Assembly (NCBI RefSeq): GCF_016925555.1
Contig: NZ_CP070479.1
Coordinates: 620,001 to 684,000 of the forward strand
Direction of reading: 5' to 3'
DNA from: Mycoplasma tauri
GTDB lineage: Bacteria > Bacillota_I > Bacilli_A > Mycoplasmatales > Metamycoplasmataceae
Length of the DNA: 64,000 nucleotides
The stretch's first letter is position 1. The number at the start of each line of letters is the position of its first letter. Below the pieces are notes generated by a model that was given only the letters and a program-made list of their open reading frames with translations, did no database searches and was not told the origin of the DNA. Position numbers and translations under genes: made by a program. Shown in pieces: positions 12,073 to 29,201 of this stretch.

Positions 12073-14049
12073 TTATTTAATCATGTTAAAATTTCCTTTT
12101 TCAAGAGTTCTTATAACATTTTCGTTCATTTTTTCCGCTAATTTAACTTTAAGATTATCTTTGTTTATATTTTGAAATGCGTTGAAATCGAGGGATTCTA
12201 ATGATGATGGCAAGTGTATTAATTTTAAATTAGGCAAATTGTTTATAAAACTTTCAGGAATATTTTTAATTCCCTCTGGAATTATTATTTCTTTTATGTT
12301 CTTGTTTCAAGAAAAATCATTTGCTTCTAATATTGCTTTTGAGCTAATAGCAACAACAGAATCAATTTTTTGAGGCACATAAATGATTTTTGTATAGTCA
12401 TTGTTATACAAAATTCCACCATATGAACCATATCAGAAATTACCTGGTTCAACAATAATTTTTTCTAAATTATCAAAATCAAAAGTAGATTTTCAATCTT
12501 GTATAGTTTTTACACTTTTTGGTAGCAAAAACTCAGCACTTACGTATTTTTTAGGGACAACTAGCAAATTTTTCATGTCTTTTGTAAATAAAGCACCATT
12601 TTTAGAAGCAAATTTCGGATTTTTTACATTTACTTCAAACGATTGAATATTGTGAGTTCCGCCCTCATATTCAATTCTATTAATAAATTCACCAACATAA
12701 ATATTTTTAGCTTTCCTAAGTGCATTTTGTGAAATTACTACGACCTTAATTTGGCCATTTATCATATCATCATATTTTTGTCCGTCAGGATAATTATAAA
12801 CAGAGAAACCGCGATTATATTCATACTCAAAATTATTTATTTTAACTTTTGCATCTTTATTTAAAATTTGCATTGAAATGTGATCTTTTGAAAACTCTTC
12901 AATAGAAGGTTTAAAATATCTATCTCCCTTTCAAGTTGAATCTGAATGAAAAAATTGTTTACTCTCTTCATCAAATACTAAATTTCATTGATGTGCTCCA
13001 AATTTAGATCAACCTATTACAACAACATTTTTCACTCCAATAGAATCTAGCATAGCTTTATATAAATTACTAAAACCACCACAAACTGCTATCTTAAGGT
13101 TTAAAGCGTGTACAGGATCAATGGCTGCTGTTGGATCATCATTTCTTGCATACTTTAAATTTTGGCCAATTCAGTCATATATTTTTCTAATTTTTTCAAT
13201 AGTTTTGTGAGCACCCCTAACAATTTCATAGGTATGTTTTTTAATTGCTTCTTTTTGTCTTTTATCATTTGGATGAAAATAGTAATCTTCAATGTCTTCA
13301 AGTTTTACCATATTCATAAATTCGAAAGATTCATTATTTATTGATATATTTTGATCGATTTTTGTGAATCATTCACTAGTGAAATTTTCTTGTTCTTTGA
13401 TGCCCTGTGAAATTTCAAGTGAGTCATTTGGTTTTTCATTAACTCCTGACTTGTAATTTTTTCTTACTTCTTCAAATAATTTTTTGAGTGCTTTTGTGCT
13501 ATCTTCATAAAAATCATTGCCTTGATTTTGAACATTTATTGCTATTTTATAGCTAATTTCATTTAAATTGTTTTCCAGAATATCTCTTCATTTTTCATAT
13601 TGTATTTCTGTTAAATTATTTTTAATAAAGTTTTCTACTTCGCTTTTTAACAGGTTATATTTTTCTTTGTAATTAATTTTGTCTTTATTTTTGTCTACAT
13701 TTATATAGTTTTTCTTTATTTCTTCGAAGTTGGTTTTCAAAATTTCAAATTGTTGCTTATAAATATCATTGATATTGCTGTTTGTTTCTATTTTATAGCC
13801 TGTTTCATTTAAAATGTTTTCCAAATTATTTTTTCATTTTTCATATTGTATTTCTGTTAAATTATTTTTAATAAAGTTTTCTACTTCGCTTTTTAACAGG
13901 TTATATTTTTCTTTATAATTGGTTTCTTCTTTTTGTTTTGTAGATTGATTATTATTATTATGATCATCCTTAGTTTTTGAAACAACACATGAAGAAAGCA
14001 AAAAAGATGAAAATGGAATTAAACATAAAAAATAGTTCCTTTTCTTCAT
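12073..14049 (-). CDS. Transglutaminase-like lipoprotein with BspA-type repeats
   Basis: 658 aa. The lipoprotein signal ends in LLSSC (lipidated Cys21). Residues 45-72 and 127-154 are nearly identical copies (KEKYNLLKSEVENF... to QYEKW) in a tandem 82-residue duplication, predicted helical. Residues about 275-375 form a transglutaminase-like core: Cys323 in AVCGGFSNLY, His353 in GAHQWN and Asp370 in HSDSTW give the Cys-His-Asp triad. The C-terminal third (about 410-640) has BspA-type leucine-rich repeats (GALFTKDMKNLLVVP, GGILYNNDYTKIIYVP, IIIPEGIKNIPESF). It would sit on the outer membrane face. Whether it cross-links, deamidates or cleaves peptide bonds is not decidable; transglutaminase-fold domains in bacteria are often proteases or peptide-modifying enzymes. 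Confidence 0.87.
13591..13920. repeat. 246-bp-period tandem duplication inside lipoprotein gene
   Basis: Two 84-bp copies, 13591-13674 and 13837-13920, differ at one base (G/A near the end) and are 246 bp apart. Weaker similarity extends further (TTTCATTTAAA...TTTTCCA before each copy), so the whole 82-codon unit looks duplicated. The near identity in the core implies a recent event or ongoing gene conversion. Recombination between the copies would delete exactly 82 codons in frame. Confidence 0.9.
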
Positions 14050-14124
14050 TATATAGCCCCTTTTTTAAATAGTAATATGTAGTATATTATCAAATTATTT
14101 TTAATATTTTGTTAGTAAAAATAA

Positions 14125-14150
14125 AAAAACCAAAAACGGTTTTTATATCA
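14125..14150 (-). terminator. Terminator after SGNH hydrolase gene
   Basis: Minus-strand AAAAACC/GGTTTTT stem with a six-base loop and a T-rich 3' run, just downstream of the stop at 14163. Confidence 0.7.
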
Positions 14151-14162
14151 ATTTTAAAAATA

Positions 14163-17100
14163 TTATTTATTATCAATAGGCATGAAACCCTTTTTGAGAT
14201 CATTTATCAATACATCCCTTTTTAAGATATCCTTATTATATTTATAATCTTTTGAATCCTGATAATAAATATAAACTAATAAATAATCACGAGCATAGTT
14301 TCAATTATTTAAACTATTTGATGCTGGACCAAAACGAAATTCTTGTGTTCCTGCTCAATAAGTATTATTAGCTTGGGTTCGATTTGACAAACCAATAGTA
14401 CCCAAATTTGATTTATATTTATCTATGACATCATTATATTTGCCACTAGAAATTACATTTTCATATGCTTTTGCAAAAGCAAATCTTGTTTTAGCTTCAG
14501 CAGTTAAATTAGTTGCATTTCAATAGAAGAAGCTACCTGCATTTGAATACATAATTGCATTAAGAAAAGCATAAACTCTTCAGATAGAGTGATAACCGGT
14601 TACATTTTTCTTAACGTCCATAATATTTAAATAGTGTTCCTTGTTTCTTAGCTCATTAAGATAATGTTTAAATAATGGAGAAACTATTACAGAAATAAGT
14701 TCTTCAAGTTTTCCATTTACTAAGTCTCTAAAACCAGATCAACCAACTTCAACTTTTGAAGAACTATTATTTGCAGATGAATTAAACATAATATTGAATA
14801 AGCCTGAGTTTGAACTAGCTGGTGCAATTTCAAACATAAGGTTTATAAAATCTGAATAAGCTTTTGGATCTATATTAGACAATATTTTGTTAATTTCCTC
14901 AGCATTATGGAATATCTTTGAAAGGTTTATTTTTTCGCCATCTTCACTACTTATAAACGCAAGCGCACCTTTTTTAACAGCATTAAGAATTCTTTGTGTT
15001 AATGTTAAATTTGATTCTTTGCTAATTTGTTTTAACTCTTTAAAGACGCTGTCAATTATGTCATTAAGGATTCTAGAATTTGGAACAGCTTTTGCAAATG
15101 ATTTAACAAAATCTTGAATAATTTTTTCTTGTTCTTGGTTAATTGAATATCCATTGTCTCTAAATGATTTTGCTAAAAGTGCTCCAACAGTTTCAAACAC
15201 ATAATCGTGATCATTAGCTAATTCTTTATATCATTCTTTTAGATGTTCTTTAGCTTTATTAACATTATCTGAATTAAAGAATTTTTCTATAAATTTAATT
15301 CATGACCCTGTTTCTGCATATCCCTGAGCATTATCTAGAACTTCACTTACTATAAGATTCAAAATGTTTTTAATATTCTCGGATTTAAAAATTCCTTTTC
15401 AGAATTTGATAGCATTTTCTTCTGATAATCCCTGTTTTATAAGCATTTTTGCTAAATTAAAATCATTAATAAATTTATCAACAAGTTCTTCATTTGTCGT
15501 TATTCCTTCAATAATTTTTTGAATATCTTCTTTTAAAACTTTACTATGTTTACTTATTATTGATGATTTAAGAATTGTTGACCAAAAATCAAAATTACTA
15601 ATTTTTAGTTTTTCAAGAATAACATTAATTCAGTTAGATTTTAACTCACTAAAATGATTAATCTTCAACAATTCATCTTTTAGACCTTTAACTAAATTAG
15701 GAATAATTTTAAGATCTTTTAATAATTTAGGTGAATCTTTAATTAAATCATTTAAGAAAGCAGTATTAGCTTCGGATTCTAAATCAATTTTATAAGGTTT
15801 CATGTTACTTACAATTAAACCTCTTATCAATTCTCTTGTTTTTTCGTGATTAATAATACTTTCAAATATTTTTTCAAAATTACTTTCAAGGGTTGTTTCA
15901 TCTTGATTTTTTAAATATATTTTCAGAATATCCAAGAATGAAGTGGCTGATTGTAACTCGTCATTGTGAGTAACTAATGTACTTAACGCACCACTTATAA
16001 TTTGTTTTGTTGTATCTTCATCAGAAATAGCTCCAATAAGAATATTATTAATGTCATCTCCATTAATTTGTTGTGAAATTACATCTTTTGCAGATTTCGG
16101 CAAGTTGTCAAATAATTTAGTGCCTAAATTTTCCTTTTTCAGTACAACTAATAATGTATTTAAGAATAATTGTGATACTAACTCTTCGTTATTTGATAAA
16201 TAAGCTGGATCAACAAGTGCTTTTAGAAAACTAACTAGTGTTGTTTCTCATTTATCATTTTCAAACAATTCTGCAAATAATTTTTCCAAATTATCCTTTA
16301 AAACAGTTGCATTAATATTTTTACCACTAGATGATAATTCGTTTAATATAACATCAGCAATTTTGCTTGTTATATTTAATTTCGACTCAAAATTATTAAA
16401 TGAACCAACAAATTTTTTAACTAAATCAATAAATTTGTCTTTATCAATTTTGTTAAGAAGACCTTCTTTAGTCTTGGCAAACTCGTATATTAAATTGGCA
16501 ATTATTGTTTGTATTTCATTTTGACTAGTTATATTTTTTAATAAATCAACAAGCTTTTCATTTACAAATTTCCTATTTTCAGGATCTTTTAATCATAATT
16601 TAACAGATTTTTCAATATCAAAATTAAACAAGTCTATTTCACTGGTCAGAACACCTTTTTGTAAAAAGTTTTTAATTAATTCTTTAACATTATCATTTTC
16701 TAATAAATAAATTAATATTTTTGATACATCTTCTCCAGTTATTTTTAGATTGATTCCAGGTAAATATTTAGCAAATAAATTGGTTATTATTAATTTAATT
16801 TCGTCAATTGAAAATATCTTTTTAATAAGCGCTTGTAATTTTGAAAAGCCTTGTGATGAAACAAAGTCTTTTACTACATATTTAACTAATTCATTTAAGG
16901 TTTTTGAATTTTCAACTTTTTGCTCATCATAATTTATCGCTAATTTCACAAGTTCATTTGAAAGCTCTGTAAATTCACTAGAATAAAGAACTTTTGTAAA
17001 TATATTTTTGAATTCTTCTTTTGATAATAGAGCATTAATTTGACTAGATGGGTTTTTATATACTTCATTAGAAACTAACTCAGAAATATTAAAATGTTTT

Positions 17101-19547
17101 AGTAAATTTAAAACTAATTTATTTAAATCATTGCTATACTCGCCTATTTGCATTTTTCTAACTATTTTAAGAACTTTTAATATATTTTCTTCAATAGTAG
17201 AACTATTTATTTTAGATTTTATTTCATTTTTAATATTATTAAGCAGTTCTTGAACCTCGATTTTTTGTCCATTTAATAATCTTGGTATTTCAGCAAATAA
17301 TTGGTTTGTTAATATCTTTATTATTTCAAATTCATTGTCAATTAAATCAAAATTGTTAACAAAAACAGTGATAGCTTTTGCAATATTATTTAAATCTATC
17401 CCTTCAAAAATTTGTGGATATTCTATAGATAAACCTTTAAGTATTCTAGCTAAAATATTTGTAAATTCATCAGATGAAGAAATTTCCTTAATTAACTGTT
17501 TTGTACGGTTTTTAGCTAAATTTAATAAATCGGGATTTGTTACTAAAATATTTAATAACTCTTTAAATGTTTTAGCTTTTGAAAACTTAGAAGCATCCTT
17601 TGATATAGCTACAAAAAGATCCGTAAGCGCATATTTTAAAGATTCGCTATTAGCAAAAATGTTAATAAGAGATTTCAAACTATTTTTGTCTAAATAATTA
17701 TTGAATTTTGAATAATCAATATTTTTTAACTGTTCATCAAGTACATCATTATTTATATTTTGTTTGATAATTTGTTGAATAAATGATGCTAAAAGAGAAG
17801 CAAATTCATCATTATGAGTTTTTATAAATTCAATATTGAAAAATGATGCCATCATTTTTATAAGCATTTCTTCATTAAATAAATTTTCTTTTATCGAATT
17901 CATAAAATATTCATTAAATGGTCCTGAAGTTGCCCCAGGTATTCCATCTTTATCTCAATCAGTGTTGAAATAAATTTTTTGTATTTCAAGCAACTTAGAT
18001 GGTATAAATCCACTTTTAGTAAATCACTGTTTAATTTGGTTTATATTTTCATAATTATTTTTAGTTAAAAATGTATAAAGTTTTCCATCAATATCTGCTT
18101 TTTTAAAAAACTCAGAATTTATTAAAAAATCTAAAAGTTTATTAATAAATAAACTTTCATATCTTTTTAGAACTCTTTCAAAATATCATTTATCACCTTG
18201 TTTTCTAATTTCTAAATATTGATTATACCTTTTGTCATTAGTTGTATCAAGTGTAAATTTATCTATTGAATTTCCAAAAATATTATTAATTACCTTGAAT
18301 GGATCTGTAAATTCAATTTGATGAAGATATGTATCAAAATCAGATTTGACAAAATCACTAGATCATTTAATGCCTTTTTTATTCATTTCATCAACATCTC
18401 GTGAAGGACTAATTAATTTAACAAAAACATCCCCTGCCATTCTTTTGTATCCAATAGATCCAGGGTGTATATCAAATAAGGTCGGTATGAATTTTCTTAA
18501 ATTTAAATTTCAAAAATCTTGATTATATGAATTAATAAAATAAAACTTATTTTGGTTAACTTTAAACTTAATTTCGTCATTGAGAATGTTAATTAACAAA
18601 TTGCCGATACTAAATTTTGGTGAATCACCAAATACCTTCTTGTCAAGTATTTTAAATAAATGAGCAAGTGGAAGCGGATATGATATAAAGTTTACATTTG
18701 ATGTTTTAGTATATTTTTTTAAAAGATTAGCAAAATGATCAATACGTTGGTTTAACTTTTTAAAAACACCTTTTAATGAGTTGGTTATAGAAAGAACAAG
18801 TTCAGTATAATTTAAATCATTGTTTCTAAACTGCTTAATTATTTCAAAAATAGGTATGTTTGAAATTTCCTCTAAAAAAAGTTCAATGAAGTCATTGGCA
18901 CCAAGCGTTATAGTTACTAAATTAGACTTTTCAAGTGAATCTTTGACTGTTTCAGAAAATTTATTTATTTTATCTATATCTTGAATTTGTAAAGTTTGTT
19001 TCAGTTCTTTTAAATCGCTATCGCTTATCTTATTTTTTTCATTTTCTCAATCAAGAATTATGCTTCATTGTTTTAAAGTTGAACCAGTAAAAGAGTGATT
19101 AAAGAAAGAAGAAAAACGGTTTTTGTCTGCACTTTGTAAAAATTGAGCTAAATATGCAGGAAAAGAAATGCCTTCAATTTCTCCCTTTTGATTAAAATTG
19201 CCAGAATAATCTTTGTCTAATTCAGAATCAAAACCAGCAGAAATTGAATCACCGAGTGCAACATAATTTATTTTATTATTTAGAGTAATAAAATCAGGAC
19301 TTTTTGCTCTATCACTGGCTTTAATTTTAAAATTATTATTTGGCTCATCTAACAATAAATTATTTTTGTCTTTGTTTGGTAAGCCAGGAACTTTTAGATT
19401 TTTGTCATCATTTGGTTGAATATTCCCATCAGAATATTCAAGTTTTTTATCACCAAATGGAATGTATGAAATTCCAATTGCCAATGCTAAAGTAGTAGTA
19501 ATAGAAATGCATCCTGTGATTAATATGGGCTTTAGTTTAATCTTCAT
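14163..19547 (-). CDS. Giant SGNH/GDSL-family hydrolase with helical C-terminal extension
   Basis: 1794 aa in one continuous code-4 reading frame. An N-terminal hydrophobic segment (about 8-29) looks like an uncleaved signal anchor; Cys13 lies before it, so it is not a lipobox. Residues about 93-375 are an SGNH hydrolase: block I GDSIS with Ser101, block III GAND with Asn218, and block V D359-x-H361-P. It should hydrolyse esters (lipid, glycan O-acyl or similar). The remaining 1400 residues are Asn/Lys/Leu-rich and helical, with recurring 60-100 residue units of the form 'LLKDNLEKLFAELFEN', a possible alpha-solenoid. The last 110 residues (YHSIWRVYAFL... to the end) are richer in Tyr/Trp and may be a separate cap domain. 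Typical SGNH enzymes are 200-400 aa. Probably a surface-exposed lipase or esterase. Confidence 0.88.
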
Positions 19548-19675
19548 TAATCCCCCTAAAAAAGGTATTGAATATTAATATCTAACTATTATAATGAATT
19601 AATCTTAATAAAAAGGATTTTTTAATGCTTGTGCTTTTTTTACCAATAAGTCTTTTTTATTGGCAAAAAAGTAAA

Positions 19676-19705
19676 AAGATTGCCCACATGAGCAATCTTA
19701 ATAAG
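19676..19705 (-). terminator. rpoC terminator
   Basis: Minus-strand AAGATTGC/GCAATCTT eight-base stem followed by TTTTAC and more T, 11 bp after the rpoC stop codon. Confidence 0.85.
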
Positions 19706-19709
19706 ATAA

Positions 19710-24132
<4,423 letters not shown>

Positions 24133-24140
<8 letters not shown>

Positions 24141-27100
24141 CAAAACCTCCATCAGCAAGAGCATCGCTTGTTTCAAAATATTGTTCTGCTGCTTCATCAT
24201 CTTCATGGTTATCTTCAGTAGTAATGTCCAATTTCATACCTAAACCTTTAAGCTCATAATTTAAAACATTAAATGATTCAGGAACACCTGGTTCAGGTAA
24301 GTCTTTTCCTGTTACAAGTGAAGTATAAAGTTGATTTCTACCAAAGATATCATCAGATTTATATGTAAGAATTTCTTGTAATACATTTGTAGCACCATAT
24401 GATTCAAGTGCTCAAGTTTCCATTTCACCAAATCTTTGACCACCATTTTGGCTCTTTCCACCAAGTGGTTGTTGTGTTATAAGTGAATATGTTCCAACAC
24501 TACGTGCATGCATTTTGTCATCAACCATATGGTTAAGTTTAAGCATATACATAATACCAACGGTTACTGGATTATCAAGTCTTTCTCCTGTTACACCATC
24601 AATTAAATATTGTTTACCGCTTAATGGTAAGTTAGCTTCAGCAGTAACATCCTGAATTTCTTCTTTTTTAACACCATCAAACACTGGAGTAACAAATTTA
24701 CAATCAAGTGATTTAGCTGCCATACCAAGGTGAACCTCTAAAACTTGGCCAATATTCATACGTGATGGAACACCTTGAGGGTTAAGCATAACATCAACTG
24801 GTGTACCATCTTCAAGGTGTGGCATATCTTCTTCAGGAAGAATAATTGAAACAACACCTTTGTTACCATGACGACCTGACATTTTATCACCAACACGAAT
24901 TTTACGTTTAACAGCAATTGAAACTTTAACAATCATGTCAATGCCATCTTCAAGTTGGTCTTTATTGTCTCTACTTAATACTTCAACACCTATAACTGTA
25001 CCATTATGACCATTTTTAACTTTTAATGAAGTGTCTTTTACATTCATTTGTCTTTGACCAAGAATAGCAGCAAGTAATTTTTCTTCTCTAGATGGATTGT
25101 CATCGCCTTTAGGTGAAACACGACCAACAAGCACATCACCAGGAACAACCTCAGAACCAATAAGAACAATTCCATGTTCATCAAGATGCCTAATTGCATA
25201 TTTAGGAACATTAGGAATTTCTCTTGTTAATTCATCGCTACCTGCTTTACTTGTTCTGAATTGAATTGTCTGTTCTTCTATGTGAATTGAAGTTAAAACA
25301 TCATGTTTTGCAAGTCTTTCATTCAAAATAATAGCATCCTCATAGTTGTAACCTTTAAATGTTGTAAAGGCAACTAGAAGATTTTTTCCAAGAGCAAGTT
25401 CTCCGTTTTTAAAACTTGAACCATCAACAAGTAAATCTCCCTTTTTAATTTCATCTCCAACCTTAACAATAGGTTTTTGATGAGAAACTGTATCTTGATT
25501 TGAACGTTGAAAGTTCTTCATATTGTATGTATCAAGGGTACCTTTTTGATTTCTAACCTTAATTTTTTGACCATCAACATATTCAACAGTACCATCATTT
25601 TTAGCTCTAAAGTTTGCAGCTGAATATTTAGCAATATCAGCTTCAACACCTGTAGCAACAAAAGGAGCTTCAGCTTCCAAAAGAGGAACTGCTTGCCTTT
25701 GCATATTTGATCCCATAAGTGCACGGTTAGCATCATCATTTTCTAGAAATGGAATACATCCAGCAGCTACAGAGACCATTTGACGTGAAGAAACTTCAAT
25801 AAAGTCAACATCTTCTGCAGAACCAAGAATATACGTGTAATTTTTTCTAATGGTTAATACTTCGTCAGTAATTCTATTGTTATCATCAACATGAACTGTT
25901 GATTGAGCAATGTTATAACCAAATTCATCAGCAGCTGTTAAATAAACAACATCATCATAGTCAACAACAGCATTATTAACTCTAAAGTATGGAGTTTGTA
26001 GGAATCCATACTTGTTAACGCTTGCATAGTTAGCCAAGTTTAGAATAAGACCAATGTTTGGTCCTTCAGGTGTTTCAATAGGGCAAATTCTTCCATAGTG
26101 AGTTGCATGAACGTCACGAACTTCAAATTGAGCTGTATCACGGTTAAGACCTCCAGGTCCTAGTGATGTAATTCTTCTTTCATTTGAGATTTCAGCAAGA
26201 GGATTAATTTGGTCCATAAATTGTGAAAGTTTTGAAGAGTTAAAGAAAGTTCTCATTTGATTAGAAACAAGTTTATTATTAGTAATATTTTTTGGAGTAA
26301 CTTTCTCAGGTTCTTTAGCAGACATTCTCTCACGTGTTGTTTTTTCAAGTTTTGATAAACCTACATTTAATTGATTTTGCATTAATTCACCAACAGACAT
26401 AATTCTCTTGTTTGTCATTGAGTCTGGATCATCATCTTGTCCTATGCCATCAAGAAGATTAAAGTAGTAGTTAATTGCTGCAATAATATCTGAAACAATT
26501 AAGTGTTGAGCTTCACTCTTTGGATCATTACCAATTACTAAAGTATCTAGGCCTTTGTCCATTCTTTTTCTATTTGCATAAATTAAAATTTTTGCAATTT
26601 TTGTTGATTTTTTAAGATATGCATAATTTGGATCCTGCATTAATTTTACGTAAACAGTATCTGCATCAATTCCATCAATATCTTCAGTCTTTAAAAGACC
26701 TTGATCAAAGTTTCTTTGGATTTCGATAGCAAGTTTATGCTCAATGAATGAACCTTTTTCTAAAAATTTAGTTTCACCATTAGACAATTTAATTTCAAGA
26801 TCTTGAGCAAGATATCTTTCTGTAATTCTATCAACTAAATTAAGCTTTTTATTCAACATGTATCTACCTGTTGCGCTAAGATTGTAACGTTTTTTGTTGA
26901 ACAATAAACTTGGAAGAAGGTTAGAAATTGATGACTCTGTTCTTAGATCACCACGACGAATTACACTAAATAATTCTTCACGACAATTGTAAATAACTTT
27001 TTTTGGATCATCACTTGATTTAAGTCTTTTGTCTCTTAGAAGAGTTTCTTTAAGTTCATCAGAACTACCAAAAAGGTTAATAATATTTTGTTCATTTAAA

Positions 27101-27765
27101 CCAAGAGCACCTAAAAATGTTACAAGATTAATATTTTTATTCTTGTCGATTTTTATTTTTACAGAATCTGGATTCTTAATTGTGATTTTATGTGAAATCT
27201 CAATTCATGAACCAAGTCTTGGAAGAATTTCTAATTTGTTAAACAAGTCATCTGATTGCTTATTACGTACTCCACAACCAAAGTATGCTCCAGGTGAACG
27301 AATTAACTGACTAACAATAACCTTTTCACTACCATTAATTATGAAACTACCGCCTGAATTCATAAGAGGAATTTCACCAAGAAGAACTTCATCTTCCTTA
27401 ACAACACCTTTATCAGTTGTAACTTTAAATTTTGCAAAAAGTTTAGCTGCATAGTTAATTCCTTTTACTTTAGCTTCAACTATTGCATCATATTCTTTTG
27501 GTGGCATTTCCAATCTAGCTGAATTGTGTAAATATTCTAATGACACTTTTTTGTTACTTGATGTAATTGGGTAATGTTCTCTAAGTACATCTTCAATTCC
27601 GCTCTTTTTAAATCATTCAAAAGAATTCTTAGACATGCTTAAAAAGTCTGGAACAGTTCAGTTATTTTTAGTAACAGAATAGTCACGACGTTCTGTGTAG
27701 GGACCATACTTTTTAATTTTGTATGGGTATTTATTTACGTATTTGTTTGCTTTTACAGTTGCCAT
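24133..27765 (-). CDS. rpoB: RNA polymerase beta subunit
   Basis: 1210 aa. Contains the rifampicin-pocket stretch [27 protein letters not shown] (split here only by description; about residues 440-467). The position equivalent to E. coli Asp516 is Asp, the His526 position is Asn and the Ser531 position is Thr, a pattern in keeping with the natural rifampicin resistance of mollicutes. [14 protein letters not shown]-type N-terminal motif, [14 protein letters not shown] and the C-terminal [24 protein letters not shown] are all present. First gene of the rpoB-rpoC unit; separated from rplL by a terminator and about 200 bp that must hold a promoter. Acidic C-terminal tail ([12 protein letters not shown]). 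Confidence 0.98.
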
Positions 27766-27973
27766 ATACTCAATGCTCCTTCTCAAAAATTTTTTGTAAC
27801 CTAATGCATGTGCACGCGTACAAAAAAACAATACTTATACTAAGTACTAAATTAATATATTAATTTTAACATACAAATTTTAATTTAAAATTATTTTTTC
27901 TAACTAAATTTAAGCCTCAAATCATCAATAAAAATTGCTTAAAAAACCTGTTTTATAGTGGTTTTAAAAAAAT

Positions 27974-28001
27974 AAAATAATCTGCTTATGCAGACTATTT
28001 T
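27974..28001 (-). terminator. Terminator between rplL and rpoB
   Basis: 12-bp stem with one G-T pair (AAAATAGTCTGC/GCAGATTATTTT on the minus strand), ATAA loop, then ATTTTTTT. Placed 28 bp after the rplL stop. A second weaker stem (AAAACC...GGTTTT, 27944-27966) follows. Confidence 0.85.
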
Positions 28002-28029
28002 AAATTAAATTTTTTAATTTTTTGAGAAA

Positions 28030-28401
28030 TTATTTTAATTCAACATCAGCGCCAGCTTCAACAAGTTTTGCTTTTAAAGCTTCTGCTTCAGCTGCAGGAA
28101 TGTTTTCTTTAAGAGTAGCAGGAAGAGCTGAAACTAATTTGTTTGCATCCATAAGCGCAAGATTAAGAGCTTCTTTAACAGCTTTAACAATAGCAAGTTT
28201 TTTGCCGTTGTCGCCTTTAAGGATAACTGTAAAAGTTGATTTAGCTTCTTCAGCAGGAGCTGCAGCTGCACCAGCAGCAGCAACAACAGCTGTAGGGTCG
28301 ATGCCAAATTCTTCTTTCATTGCATCAACTAATTCCATAACTTCTTTAATAGACATTTCTTTAAGTGATTCGATGAATGCTTCTTTTGTAATTTTTGCCA
28401 T
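28030..28401 (-). CDS. rplL: 50S ribosomal protein L7/L12
   Basis: 123 aa acidic stalk protein that recruits translational GTPases. Standard architecture: helical N-terminal dimerisation domain (1-32), Ala/Pro/Glu-rich hinge (about 38-54, [14 protein letters not shown]) and globular C-terminal domain ending in GADVELK. It follows rplJ by 31 bp with the AAAGGA ribosome-binding site. Stalk stoichiometry requires several copies per ribosome, commonly achieved by efficient translation initiation. Confidence 0.97.
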   Translation of the reverse strand: MAKITKEAFIESLKEMSIKEVMELVDAMKEEFGIDPTAVVAAAGAAAAPAEEAKSTFTVILKGDNGKKLAIVKAVKEALNLALMDANKLVSALPATLKENIPAAEAEALKAKLVEAGADVELK

Positions 28402-28432
28402 GATTAGTCCTTTCTAAGATTTGATAAGTAAA

Positions 28433-28936
28433 TTATTGACTTTCTTTTTCGCTAAAAAGTTTTAGAGAAAGAGAGAGTTGTTGTAATGGTGACATAAGTG
28501 AACGAGCAAGAATTGTAAGAGCTTCTTCATAGTTTGGTAATGAAGCAACTTCAGCAACAGTTTTTGTATCGATAACTTGGTTTTCAAAAATACCAGCTTT
28601 AGGTAGTAATAATTTATTTGTTTTAGCAAAATTTACTAATACTTTAGCAGCAGCATTGTCTTCAAGATTACTAAAAGCAAAAAGGTTTGGGCCAACAAGA
28701 TATTCGTCAAGGTCATAGCCAACTTCTCTAGCAGCTAATTTAAATAATCTGTTTTTGTAAACTTTTATTTCGATTCCAGCTTTTTTAGCTTCAACACGAA
28801 GATTCTTAAGTTCTGCAACAGTCAAACCACGGTATTCAGCAATGATTAAACCTTTAGATGATTGAATTTTTTCACTAATTTCTCTAACAGTTTCAATCTT
28901 AGCTAATCTATTTTTTGAAGGTTTGATTGATTCCAT
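28433..28936 (-). CDS. rplJ: 50S ribosomal protein L10
   Basis: 167 aa base of the L7/L12 stalk. Conserved GLTVAELKNLR and VYKNRLFKLA segments in the N-terminal rRNA-binding domain, and a C-terminal helix (ALTILARSLMSPLQQLSLSLKLF) that binds L12 dimers. Start at 28936, preceded by AAAGGGGGGATT. An in-frame Met 24 codons upstream would include the leader and has no ribosome-binding site. First gene of the rplJ-rplL operon, with an L10 leader RNA upstream for autoregulation. Confidence 0.96.
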   Translation of the reverse strand: MESIKPSKNRLAKIETVREISEKIQSSKGLIIAEYRGLTVAELKNLRVEAKKAGIEIKVYKNRLFKLAAREVGYDLDEYLVGPNLFAFSNLEDNAAAKVLVNFAKTNKLLLPKAGIFENQVIDTKTVAEVASLPNYEEALTILARSLMSPLQQLSLSLKLFSEKESQ

Positions 28937-28989
28937 ATAATCCCCCCTTTCATTAATTAAATAACACAATACCAAGACATTATTAAAGA

Positions 28990-29050
28990 GAAATCTAAAT
29001 AGATACACTCGGTAACAAATTAAGCATGAGCAGTTACTGTCTATATGTAT
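28990..29050 (-). promoter_or_regulatory. Ribosomal protein L10 leader (autoregulatory RNA)
   Basis: On the minus strand the transcript reads AUAGACAGUAAC, then a UUAAUUU-containing segment, then GUUACCGAG, then UGUAUCUAU. GUAAC pairs with GUUAC, flanked by the AGACA / CGAG internal loop, with an outer AUAG/CUAU-type helix. This is the conserved core of the Firmicute L10 leader, where free L10(L12) binds its own mRNA. Located 54-114 nt upstream of the rplJ ATG, the usual position. Recognised by pattern, not by a model search. Confidence 0.75.
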
Positions 29051-29201
29051 TGCTTTTTAATTTTATATCTTAATTAAGTTTTTCAAAGCAAAAAATCTAT
29101 TATTTTTAGATAATCATATTCAAACAAAAATGTGTATAATAAGCTAATTAATTATTTAAAAATTTTTTTAATTTTTAGAAGCTATTGCTTGGGAGTACAA
29201 A

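Noticed and set aside
19632-19653. CCAATAA...TTATTGG stem downstream of rpoC
   Set aside because: It forms a stem but has no T run on either strand and lies beyond the better rpoC terminator; no function supported.
28433-29008. Longer L10 with 24 extra N-terminal residues (start at 29008)
   Set aside because: The extension overlaps the L10 leader region, has no ribosome-binding site, and the conserved protein begins at 28936 after a strong AAAGGGGGG.
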